Assembly (NCBI RefSeq): GCF_017873395.1
Contig: NZ_JAGGKC010000052.1
Location: 1-9,064, forward strand
DNA length: 9,064 nucleotides
Reading direction: 5' to 3'
From: Youngiibacter multivorans
GTDB taxonomy: Bacteria > Bacillota > Clostridia > Clostridiales > Clostridiaceae
Positions within the stretch are counted from its first letter, which is position 1. Every line of letters starts with the position of its first letter. The notes under the pieces are model-generated. The model made no database searches. It was not told the origin of the DNA and saw nothing but the letters and a program-made list of their open reading frames with translations. Positions 1-6,120 of the stretch are shown one piece after another. Made by a program: the position numbers and the translations under genes.

Positions 1-17
1 TCTTGAGATTAGTATAG

Positions 18-47
18 AAAAGTTAGAAATAATCCGCACTAACTTTT
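18..47 (+). terminator. AT-rich inverted repeat, possible terminator of an upstream gene
   Basis: A perfect 9-bp inverted repeat (AAAAGTTAG at 18-26, CTAACTTTT at 39-47) encloses a 12-nt loop, and the right arm ends in four T. This is the shape of a weak bidirectional rho-independent terminator. The stem has few G-C pairs, so it could equally be an operator or part of the leader of the gene at 93. The upstream gene lies outside the window. Confidence 0.4.
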
Positions 48-92
48 AATTACTATTTGTGCCGCAAGCGGAGCGGCGGAATGGAGTTTAAT

Positions 93-1160
93 ATGAAGAA
101 GATTATTGCTTTAATTGCAATGGTTTCTGTCCTCTTGGGAACAATCGGATGCTCAGCTGCACCGAAAAATGGATCGGAGGTTCAGGCCAAGGACCTTAAG
201 GTATCGGAAAAGACCAGCATGCACGCCGTGCTTGATGTACCCATGGAGAAGAGCAACATGCTTTACTGCGTGACCTTCCAGCTTGCGTGGAACGAGCTCA
301 TGGATAATGTTCTGAATGGTGACATCATACTTGAAACGGAAAAAGAGCTTAGTTCAAGGCTTAACTTTCAGAAGCAGACCAAGGGAAGCCTGTCGCCTGC
401 TGACTATATTGCCATGGTTGGCATGGGCAGGGACGATATAGTAAAGAAGGTAAATGATGAGATGGACAGGAAGTTTGCCGAAGAAGACAAATGGAAGGTC
501 GAATCAGAGGTTGGACCTGATGATTACCTGGCATTTGCGTTCCTGAAGAAGGTGCTGGAGTTTGGCACATCATTTGAAAAGGTTGAAGACGGACTGGATT
601 TCAAGGGAACTAAGGTTTCATCCTTTGGTATCATGACTGTGGAGGATCCTGAAGTCAGGGGGAAGCTTTCTCAACAGGTTGAACTGCTTTACTACAAGAA
701 CGACAAGGAGTTTATAATAAGGCTCAAGGACAAGGAAGCCAAAGAAGAGCTATACCTTGCCATGCTGCCTGAGGAAGAGACACTGGAGAAAATGGTCGAT
801 AAGGCCAGAAGCCTTGAGGGGCAGGGGATGAAGCTCGGACCTTCGGATGTGCTGAACATTCCTGTAATTGCCTTTGACATCAAGCATAATTACAAGGAGC
901 TTGAGAATCAGGCAGTGATGAATAAGGGATTTGAAGGATATTCGATAGGTTCTGCACTTCAGAGAATTGAGTTCGTGCTGAACGAGAGCGGAGCTGTCCT
1001 CAAGTCAAAGGCTGAGATTTCCATGGTGACCTCGATGCCAATGGATCCAAAATCCCTAATATTCGATGACTCGTTCCTTCTGTATATGACTGAGACTGGT
1101 CAGAGTGACCCATATCTCGTGGTTTATGTAGACAACGCTGAGATCCTGACAGCAAAGTGA
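93..1160 (+). CDS. Predicted lipoprotein with serpin-like fold (first of a tandem pair)
   Basis: A 355-residue predicted surface lipoprotein. I chose ATG 93 because GGAG at 82-85 lies 7 nt upstream and the protein then begins with a clean signal peptide: Lys-Lys, a hydrophobic run at 4-19, and Cys20 after Thr-Ile-Gly. The frame also stays open upstream from TTG 57. The rest resembles a divergent serpin by motif order: FQLAWNEL (62-69, helix B-like); YLAFAFLKK...FEK (145-163, like the serpin LVLVNAIYFKG..W..PF region); QVELLYYKNDKEFIIRL (195-211, like QVLELPYKG); IPVIAFDIKHNYKEL (256-270); IEFVLNESG (292-300, like the hinge IEVNEEG); and FDDSFLLYMTETG...YLVVYVDNAEIL (324-352, like the F..PFLF..G strands). 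The hinge residues after Gly300 (AVLKSK) lack the small-residue run of inhibitory serpins, so protease inhibition is doubtful. Function is unknown. It is probably co-transcribed with the paralogue 17 nt downstream. The fold is inferred from remembered family motifs, without a search. Confidence 0.85.
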   Translation: MKKIIALIAMVSVLLGTIGCSAAPKNGSEVQAKDLKVSEKTSMHAVLDVPMEKSNMLYCVTFQLAWNELMDNVLNGDIILETEKELSSRLNFQKQTKGSLSPADYIAMVGMGRDDIVKKVNDEMDRKFAEEDKWKVESEVGPDDYLAFAFLKKVLEFGTSFEKVEDGLDFKGTKVSSFGIMTVEDPEVRGKLSQQVELLYYKNDKEFIIRLKDKEAKEELYLAMLPEEETLEKMVDKARSLEGQGMKLGPSDVLNIPVIAFDIKHNYKELENQAVMNKGFEGYSIGSALQRIEFVLNESGAVLKSKAEISMVTSMPMDPKSLIFDDSFLLYMTETGQSDPYLVVYVDNAEILTAK

Positions 1161-1177
1161 AGATGAGGTGAAACCAG

Positions 1178-2254
1178 ATGAAGAAGAGATTCATTGCCGG
1201 GATCGCAGTATTAGCCGTGGCTGCAGCAGCAGTTGCATATGTTCTTTGGCCAAAGCCTGAAGACCAGCATGAGGTAGTGGCAAAGGTTCTGGCAGAGACT
1301 AAGGACACAAGGATGGTGCCAGTCCTCAATGTACCTCTTGAAGAAGGCAACATTATCTGGTCCGTTACCTTCCAGCTTGCATGGAACGAACTTGTGGAGA
1401 ATGTTATCGGGGAAGGTATCCTTCTGGAGAGTGAAAGGGCATACAGCACGGAGCTGAACCTCATGAAGCAGAAGAAGGAGTCCCTTGACCCGGCAGACTA
1501 TATAGCAATGGTCGGGATGGGCAAGGAGGGAATTGTTGACAAGGTGAATGCGGAGCTTGAAAAGAAGTTCGGAGAAGGCGGGAAGTGGAAGGTCGAATCG
1601 AAGGTGGATACTGAAAGCTACCTTGCCTATTCTTTCCTGAAGAAGTCCATAGCATTTGCAGAGAACTTTGAAAAGGTGGCAAAGGGTCTTGATTTCAAAG
1701 GAGTGAAGGTCCAGTCCTTCGGCATCATGGAAGAAGGGGATGCAGTAAGAAGAAGTAAGCTTGAGGGACAGGTCGAGATACTTCATTACAAGGATGATGA
1801 GGAATTCATAGTCAGGCTTAAGGACAAGGATGACAAGGAGGAGCTGTATCTTGCGAAGCTGCCGGCAGAGGAAACTCTTGAAGTAATGCTTGATAAGGCT
1901 AGAAGTCTGGAAGGCACTCCTATGGAGATGACCAGATACGACAAGCTCAACGTCCCTCTGATAGCAATTGATATGAAGAAGGATTATGAGACACTAATAG
2001 GGCAGTACCTGATGAACAAGGGATTTGAAGATTACTTCATAGGAAGTGCCCTGCAGAGGATGGAGTTTGTTCTCAATGAAAGCGGTGCAGCTTTGAAATC
2101 AAAGGCTGAGATTGTCCTGGATAAGTCAGTGCCTCCGCCATCAAAGAATTTAGTTTTCGATGATTCTTTCCTGCTGTACATGGTTGAGAAGGGAAAGGCT
2201 GACCCTTATCTTGTGATATATGTGGACAACGCGGAGCTGCTCAATGCCAAATAA
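1178..2254 (+). CDS. Membrane-anchored paralogue with serpin-like fold (second of the pair)
   Basis: A 358-residue paralogue of the preceding protein, about 60% identical by eye over the C-terminal two thirds and nearly collinear. ATG 1178 is preceded by a GAGGTG SD 7-8 nt away. The N-terminus is MKKR followed by a hydrophobic stretch at about 5-23 with no cysteine, so this copy should be held by an uncleaved N-terminal helix or be secreted, not lipidated; it contains no Cys at all. It shares the FQLAWNEL (66-73), DPADYIAMVGMG (104-115), YLAYSFLKK (148-156), QVEILHYKDD (198-207), ALQRMEFVLNESG (291-303) and FDDSFLLYM (327-335) blocks. The last two are separated by about the spacing seen between the hinge and the final beta strands of serpins. 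The loop between them (ALKSKAEIVLDKSVPPPSKN) is Lys/Pro-rich and differs from that of its partner. The function is unknown; a serpin-like, probably non-inhibitory fold is my inference. Confidence 0.85.
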   Translation: MKKRFIAGIAVLAVAAAAVAYVLWPKPEDQHEVVAKVLAETKDTRMVPVLNVPLEEGNIIWSVTFQLAWNELVENVIGEGILLESERAYSTELNLMKQKKESLDPADYIAMVGMGKEGIVDKVNAELEKKFGEGGKWKVESKVDTESYLAYSFLKKSIAFAENFEKVAKGLDFKGVKVQSFGIMEEGDAVRRSKLEGQVEILHYKDDEEFIVRLKDKDDKEELYLAKLPAEETLEVMLDKARSLEGTPMEMTRYDKLNVPLIAIDMKKDYETLIGQYLMNKGFEDYFIGSALQRMEFVLNESGAALKSKAEIVLDKSVPPPSKNLVFDDSFLLYMVEKGKADPYLVIYVDNAELLNAK

Positions 2255-2283
2255 CTGAAGCTGATGACTGGCTATATAGGGAT

Positions 2284-2320
2284 AAACCTGCCTGATTATG
2301 ACAGGTTTGTTCATCTTTTG
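2284..2320 (+). terminator. Candidate terminator after the paralogue pair
   Basis: A 7-bp inverted repeat (AAACCTG 2284-2290, CAGGTTT 2302-2308) follows the second paralogue by about 30 nt. A broken T-rich tract with TTTT at 2316-2319 comes after it. The placement is right for a rho-independent terminator, but the T tract is interrupted, so strength is uncertain. Confidence 0.45.
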
Positions 2321-2384
2321 TTAATTTCTTTGTGAAAATTGTGTTTTTTGGTATTGTTAAGGAATCTGATTTGTTATATTATAT

Positions 2385-2413
2385 TTGTTATAGAGTTTGA
2401 AATATGTTAAAAT
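2385..2413 (+). promoter_or_regulatory. Sigma-A-type extended -10 promoter of secG
   Basis: TTGTTA (2385-2390) is separated by 17 nt from TAAAAT (2408-2413), with TGT just before the -10 element, an extended -10. Transcription would start near 2420, giving a short leader before the secG ATG at 2444. A second match, TTGTTA 2354-2359 and TATTAT 2377-2382, also with a 17-nt spacer, lies upstream and may be an alternative promoter. Confidence 0.55.
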
Positions 2414-2443
2414 GAGTTGTTGATTACAGCTCAGGAGGAATTT

Positions 2444-2674
2444 ATGAACGGTTTCTTGATATTTATTGAATTTGTTTTGGCGATTGCCATGATAGCAGTA
2501 GTACTTATGCAGCAGAGCAAATCCGACGGTCTGAAGGGATTCACAGGCGGCGGAACACAGGAGACATTCTTCAGCAAGAACAGGTCAAGGACTGGAGAAG
2601 CCTTCTTTAAGAAAATAACCGTGCTGCTCGCGATACTATTCGCAGTGAACACAATCCTAATGAACATACTATAG
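2444..2674 (+). CDS. secG: Protein translocase subunit SecG
   Basis: A 76-residue SecG, the small auxiliary subunit of the SecYEG channel that exports unfolded proteins across the cytoplasmic membrane. ATG 2444 is chosen over the open frame from TTG 2417 because AGGAGG (2433-2438) sits 5 nt upstream, and MNGFLIF is a typical SecG beginning. Two transmembrane helices are visible (about 3-22 and 57-75). Between them lie the conserved VLMQQSKSDGL (20-30), a glycine-rich GFTGGG (32-37) and the FF.K.R..T GEAF segment (42-54), all SecG hallmarks, and the length is normal. It has its own promoter and terminator, so it looks monocistronic here. A SecG beside an RNase R gene is a common Firmicute arrangement, although two genes intervene in this window. 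Confidence 0.95.
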   Translation: MNGFLIFIEFVLAIAMIAVVLMQQSKSDGLKGFTGGGTQETFFSKNRSRTGEAFFKKITVLLAILFAVNTILMNIL

Positions 2675-2681
2675 GATAACT

Positions 2682-2710
2682 ATGCTGTCTTGCAGGCAGC
2701 ATTTTATTTT
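2682..2710 (+). terminator. Rho-independent terminator of secG
   Basis: An 8-bp stem (ATGCTGTC at 2682-2689 pairing with GGCAGCAT at 2695-2702, one G-T pair) has a 5-nt loop and is followed by TTATTTT. It begins 8 nt after the secG stop. Confidence 0.75.
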
Positions 2711-2822
2711 ACACCAATTTCGCATCTATAGAGCAGCCATGGCGATCACCGATATAAAGAACCTGAAGAACTCTTGATATTGAATGAAAGTCATCACTGC
2801 TTCTATTTATTTGGAGGTAAGA

Positions 2823-3788
2823 ATGAGAAGATTTGCATATAAGCTTATTGTACTAACTGCGTCTGTCTTCCTTCTTGCCGGTTGTTCCGGAAAGGAAGAG
2901 GTCTCTACCGGGAAATTTCCTGAAAAGGAGATTGAAGTTCCGGTGAAGGGCGGCACCCTTAAGGGTACGCTGATGGAGCCATCGGGTGCTTCAGGAACCC
3001 TTGCAATAATTGTGGCGGGATCAGGCCCCACTGACAGGAACGGAAACAATCCACAGGCTGGTGAGAACAACAGCCTGAAGATGATTGCTAAAGCTCTGGC
3101 TGAGGCAAAGGTTTCAAGCTACAGATATGACAAGAGGGGAATAGCAAAGAGCGCTGACTTGGTGAAGAAGGAGGAAGACCTCATTTTCACCGACTACAGC
3201 GATGACATAGTAAAGATTGCAGCCTATTTCAAGGATTATAAGAAAATTGTGCTTATCGGCCACAGCGAAGGGGCAATGCTCGCGTCTGTTGCTGAGATGG
3301 ATTTGCCGAATCTCTCAGGACTTGTCATGGTATCTGGAATCGGTACACCTGCAGATGAGACGCTTAAGAGACAGCTGAAGGCATCAGGAGAAGACATATA
3401 CAACAGGTCTCTTCCAATAATCGACAGCCTGACAAACGGACAGAAGGTAACTGAAATACCTGCAGACCTCTTCATGCTGTTTCGGCCAAGTGTCCAGCCT
3501 TATCTCATATCATGGTTCAGGTTCGACCCTTCGGAGGTAATGAAGGGTGTGAAGGCTAAGACTGTGATACTTCAGGGTGACAATGACATGCAGGTTTCTG
3601 TTGAGGATGCGAAGCTTCTCCACGAATCCAAGCCTGATTCGACGATGTTCATAATCCCCGGGATGAACCATGTGCTCAAGGAAGCACCGACCGACAGGGA
3701 TGGTAACCTCAAGACCTATTCGGATCCCCTGTTACCCCTTGATCCGGAATTTAAGGAAAAACTAATTGATTTTGTAAGTGGTTTATAA
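2823..3788 (+). CDS. Alpha/beta-hydrolase family lipoprotein
   Basis: A 321-residue predicted serine hydrolase (esterase, acyl hydrolase or peptidase; substrate unknown) anchored on the outer face of the membrane. ATG 2823 has GGAGG at 2813-2817, 5 nt upstream, and begins a lipoprotein signal peptide with the lipobox LLAGC (Cys21). The frame is also open upstream to ATG 2784, which has no good SD. The alpha/beta-hydrolase core shows VAGSGPTDRNGNN (64-76, the oxyanion-hole loop), SYRYDKRG (99-106), the nucleophile elbow GHSEG with Ser148, GDNDMQV with the likely acid Asp255, and MNHVL with catalytic His283. The triad is therefore intact. It is flanked by secG and hppA, each with its own signals. 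Bacillus has a carboxylesterase gene at the same place between secG and rnr, but I cannot show that this lipoprotein is its orthologue. Confidence 0.88.
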   Translation: MRRFAYKLIVLTASVFLLAGCSGKEEVSTGKFPEKEIEVPVKGGTLKGTLMEPSGASGTLAIIVAGSGPTDRNGNNPQAGENNSLKMIAKALAEAKVSSYRYDKRGIAKSADLVKKEEDLIFTDYSDDIVKIAAYFKDYKKIVLIGHSEGAMLASVAEMDLPNLSGLVMVSGIGTPADETLKRQLKASGEDIYNRSLPIIDSLTNGQKVTEIPADLFMLFRPSVQPYLISWFRFDPSEVMKGVKAKTVILQGDNDMQVSVEDAKLLHESKPDSTMFIIPGMNHVLKEAPTDRDGNLKTYSDPLLPLDPEFKEKLIDFVSGL

Positions 3789-3799
3789 TTAAATATAAT
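3772..3799 (+). promoter_or_regulatory. Candidate promoter for hppA, overlapping the hydrolase gene end
   Basis: TTGTAA (3772-3777), a 16-nt spacer and a consensus TATAAT (3794-3799) straddle the hydrolase stop codon. Initiation near 3806 would give a leader of about 128 nt before hppA. The region is AT-rich, so chance matches are likely. Confidence 0.4.
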
Positions 3800-3857
3800 T
3801 ATAGATAAACATGAAAGTAGTATCATATATAAAAAGAAGATACGCTTCAAGACAAAA

Positions 3858-3925
3858 CCTGGCTTGCCAGGATGATTCACTTATTGTTCTAAGGTAAAAA
3901 GGTAATAAAAGGTAAAAAAAGGGAG
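3858..3925 (+). promoter_or_regulatory. hppA leader: hairpin, AAGGTAA repeats and SD
   Basis: The hppA leader contains a compact hairpin (CCTGG 3858-3862, CCAGG 3867-3871, 4-nt loop). About 20 nt later come three AAGGTAA units (3891-3897, 3899-3905, 3909-3915) in a purine-rich, C-free run, and then the SD GGGAG (3921-3925), 8 nt before the ATG. No T tract follows the hairpin, so it is not a simple terminator. It matches no riboswitch that I recognise. Confidence 0.4.
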
Positions 3926-3933
3926 TGTTGTCA

Positions 3934-5952
3934 ATGGAAATCACTTTTCTTCTGTCGGCGTTGTGCGGCGTCGTTGCTCTTGCATTCGCGTTCTATCTTG
4001 CCTCTTCAATCAGCAAGGAGGATCCTGGTAATGACAGGATGAAGGAAATCGCAGGCTACATCCATGATGGTGCCATGGCTTTCCTTAAGGCTGAATACCA
4101 GTATCTTGCAGTATTTATCGTTGCTGTAACAGCTATCCTTTTTGTTATTGGATGGCAGACTTCCATTTCTTTCGTTCTTGGTGCTCTTTTTTCAATTGCA
4201 GCGGGATATTTCGGAATGACAGTTGCTACAAAGGCAAATGTCAGGACTGCAAATGCTGCAAAATCCGGTATGAAGCAGGCTCTTAGAATTGCTTTCTCCG
4301 GTGGTGCCGTAATGGGAATGGCGGTTGTTGGACTAGGAATACTTGGTCTTGCGACGCTGTATCTTGCCTTTGACGGCAATGTAACATACCTTACAGGATT
4401 CAGCCTTGGAGCTTCCTCAATTGCTCTTTTTGCTAGAGTTGGAGGAGGTATTTATACAAAAGCCGCTGACGTAGGCGCTGACCTTGTCGGTAAGGTTGAG
4501 GCAGGAATACCTGAGGATGACCCGAGAAATCCTGCTGTCATAGCAGACAACGTAGGTGACAATGTCGGTGACGTAGCAGGTATGGGTGCGGACCTCTTTG
4601 AGTCATATGTCGGATCCATAGTATCAGCCCTTACTCTGGGTGTAGTACTTCTTGGAAAGGACGGGGCAATATTCCCTATGCTCCTCGCCGCTGTAGGTAT
4701 AATTGGTGCAATAATCGGAATTACAATATCGAACAGCTCGAAGGAAGATAATCCTCAGAGCGCACTTAACCTTGGAACTTACATTGCTGGTGGTGCCACT
4801 TTGGTTGCAGCATTTGTTCTCAGCGCAATGATATTCGGTGACATGAAGGCCGCTTTTGCTGTTGCAGCGGGACTGATGGTTGGTATCCTCATAGGAAAGA
4901 TCACAGAGATCTACACTTCCTCTGACTACAAGTTTGTCAAGAACATAGCTGAAGAGTCATTGTCAGGACCAGCCACCAACATCATATCCGGACTAGCAGT
5001 TGGAATGTATTCAACTCTTGTACCTGTAATGTTCATAGTAGTTGGAATAATAGTCTCATATTTTATCATGGGTGGAGCAACGAATCCGACCATGGGACTT
5101 TATGGTATTTCTCTAGCTGCAGTAGGTATGCTTTCAACTACAGGAATAACAGTTGCTGTAGATGCATATGGCCCTATTGCCGACAATGCCGGCGGTATTG
5201 CGGAAATGGCTCATCTTCCTAAAGAAGTCAGGCAGATTACCGATAAGCTGGATTCAGTAGGTAATACCACAGCTGCCATAGGAAAGGGATTTGCGATAGG
5301 CTCAGCTGCACTTACAGCCCTTGCCCTCTTCGCATCATACGCAGAAGCTGTAAAGCTTGGTGCTATTAACCTTCTTAATCCTCTTACACTGGTCGGCCTC
5401 TTCATTGGTGCCATGCTTCCGTTCCTCTTCGGAGCCCTTACAATGAACTCCGTCGGAAAAGCAGCAAATGACATGGTAAAGGAAGTAAGGAGACAGTTCA
5501 AGGAGATCCCTGGAATCATGGAAGGTACAGGAAAGCCTGAGTATGAGAAATGCGTTGCGATATCGACCAAGGCTGCGTTAAGGGAGATGATCCTTCCAGG
5601 CGTCCTTGCAATAGTCGTTCCTGTAGTACTCGGACTTCTTCTTGGAACCGAGGCTCTAGGTGGAATGATCGTAGGTGCCGTAACTTCAGGAGTTCTGCTT
5701 GCGATAATGATGTCCAATTCAGGCGGAGCCTGGGACAATGCCAAGAAGTACATTGAGTCAGGCGAACATGGCGGAAAGGGCGGTTATGCCCACAAGGCTG
5801 CTGTAGTAGGAGACACCGTCGGAGATCCTTTCAAGGATACTTCAGGACCTTCGATGAACATACTCATAAAGCTCATGACAGTTGTTTCTCTGGTATTTGC
5901 TCCGGTAATATTGGAATACGGCGGAATACTGCTTGACCTTCTTGGAAAATAG
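3934..5952 (+). CDS. hppA: K+-dependent ion-translocating membrane pyrophosphatase
   Basis: A 672-residue integral membrane pyrophosphatase. It hydrolyses cytoplasmic PPi and uses the energy to pump Na+ and/or H+ out of the cell. ATG 3934 has GGGAG 8 nt upstream. Family hallmarks are all present: DVGADLVGKVEAG (179-191), the Asp-rich DNVGDNVGDVAGMGADLFES (205-224), a second Asp/Lys cluster at DNAGGIAEMAH (417-427), and GGAWDNAKKYIE with GDTVGDPFKDTSGPS near the C-terminus (597-640). Many hydrophobic segments are consistent with the usual ~16 helices, and length is normal. In GNTTAAIGKG (443-452), Ala447 and Gly450 occupy the positions that are Lys and Thr in K+-independent enzymes, so this is the K+-dependent type. 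Glu223 in DLFES is at the position used by Na+-pumping members; pure Na+ and dual Na+/H+ pumping cannot be separated here. It ends at a strong terminator, so it is probably monocistronic. Confidence 0.97.
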   Translation: MEITFLLSALCGVVALAFAFYLASSISKEDPGNDRMKEIAGYIHDGAMAFLKAEYQYLAVFIVAVTAILFVIGWQTSISFVLGALFSIAAGYFGMTVATKANVRTANAAKSGMKQALRIAFSGGAVMGMAVVGLGILGLATLYLAFDGNVTYLTGFSLGASSIALFARVGGGIYTKAADVGADLVGKVEAGIPEDDPRNPAVIADNVGDNVGDVAGMGADLFESYVGSIVSALTLGVVLLGKDGAIFPMLLAAVGIIGAIIGITISNSSKEDNPQSALNLGTYIAGGATLVAAFVLSAMIFGDMKAAFAVAAGLMVGILIGKITEIYTSSDYKFVKNIAEESLSGPATNIISGLAVGMYSTLVPVMFIVVGIIVSYFIMGGATNPTMGLYGISLAAVGMLSTTGITVAVDAYGPIADNAGGIAEMAHLPKEVRQITDKLDSVGNTTAAIGKGFAIGSAALTALALFASYAEAVKLGAINLLNPLTLVGLFIGAMLPFLFGALTMNSVGKAANDMVKEVRRQFKEIPGIMEGTGKPEYEKCVAISTKAALREMILPGVLAIVVPVVLGLLLGTEALGGMIVGAVTSGVLLAIMMSNSGGAWDNAKKYIESGEHGGKGGYAHKAAVVGDTVGDPFKDTSGPSMNILIKLMTVVSLVFAPVILEYGGILLDLLGK

Positions 5953-5986
5953 GCACATTTAAGTCCATATTGATTAAATAATTGTT

Positions 5987-6013
5987 AAAAGGCCGCATTT
6001 GCGGCCTTTTTTT
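5987..6013 (+). terminator. Strong rho-independent terminator of hppA
   Basis: A perfect GGCCGC (5991-5996) / GCGGCC (6001-6006) stem with an ATTT loop is preceded by AAAA and followed by seven T. The flanking A and T runs extend the stem. It lies 34 nt after the hppA stop and separates hppA from rnr. Confidence 0.92.
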
Positions 6014-6042
6014 GTAATATTGGTTATCATATGGCGTATAAT
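6012..6042 (+). promoter_or_regulatory. Candidate rnr promoter
   Basis: A consensus TATAAT (6037-6042) lies in the hppA-rnr gap. The best -35 is TTGTAA (6012-6017), with a long 19-nt spacer and overlapping the terminator T tract. Initiation near 6049 would give a leader of about 70 nt. Since a strong terminator precedes rnr, a promoter is expected here. Confidence 0.45.
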
Positions 6043-6084
6043 TCTTATATAGGACATTTTTTACCAAAAATAAAAGCATGAATG

Positions 6085-6120
6085 AAAGGAGAGCCTGGCA
6101 TTGGCCGGGCGGTACACTCA
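6085..6120 (+). promoter_or_regulatory. Unusual rnr ribosome-binding region: SD plus hairpin before ATG
   Basis: The best SD-like sequence, AAAGGAGAG (6085-6093), is 27 nt or more from ATG 6121. It also sits inside the alternative frame that starts at ATG 6082, which itself has no SD. Between the SD and ATG 6121 is a 6-bp stem, CCTGGC (6094-6099) with GCCGGG (6104-6109), one G-T pair and a 4-nt loop. If folded, the hairpin would bring the SD to about 11 nt from the start. This is inferred from pairing alone. Confidence 0.4.

Noticed and set aside
57..92. Upstream TTG start for the first paralogue
   Set aside because: It would add a charged stretch before the signal peptide, whereas ATG 93 has a well-placed GGAG and begins the signal peptide directly.
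2739..2777. 12-codon open frame between secG and the hydrolase gene
   Set aside because: It has no SD and no recognisable sequence, and is no longer than expected by chance.
3891..3920. AAGGTAA units as a CRISPR or other array
   Set aside because: There are only three 7-nt units with 1-3 nt between them, far too short for an array.
3800..3933. A fluoride or other known riboswitch ahead of hppA
   Set aside because: Pyrophosphatase genes can carry fluoride riboswitches, but I could not find the conserved pseudoknot core of that class or any other class I know.
5211..5753. Long antisense open frame (180 codons) inside hppA
   Set aside because: It mirrors the codon pattern of hppA on the opposite strand, has no SD, and its protein has no recognisable features. 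Other minus-strand frames at 1000-1786, 4056-4379, 6201-6981 and 7758-8051 were dismissed for the same reason.
5550..5756. Plus-strand 68-codon frame inside hppA
   Set aside because: It is an out-of-frame reading of hppA, rich in Arg and Ser, with no independent SD.
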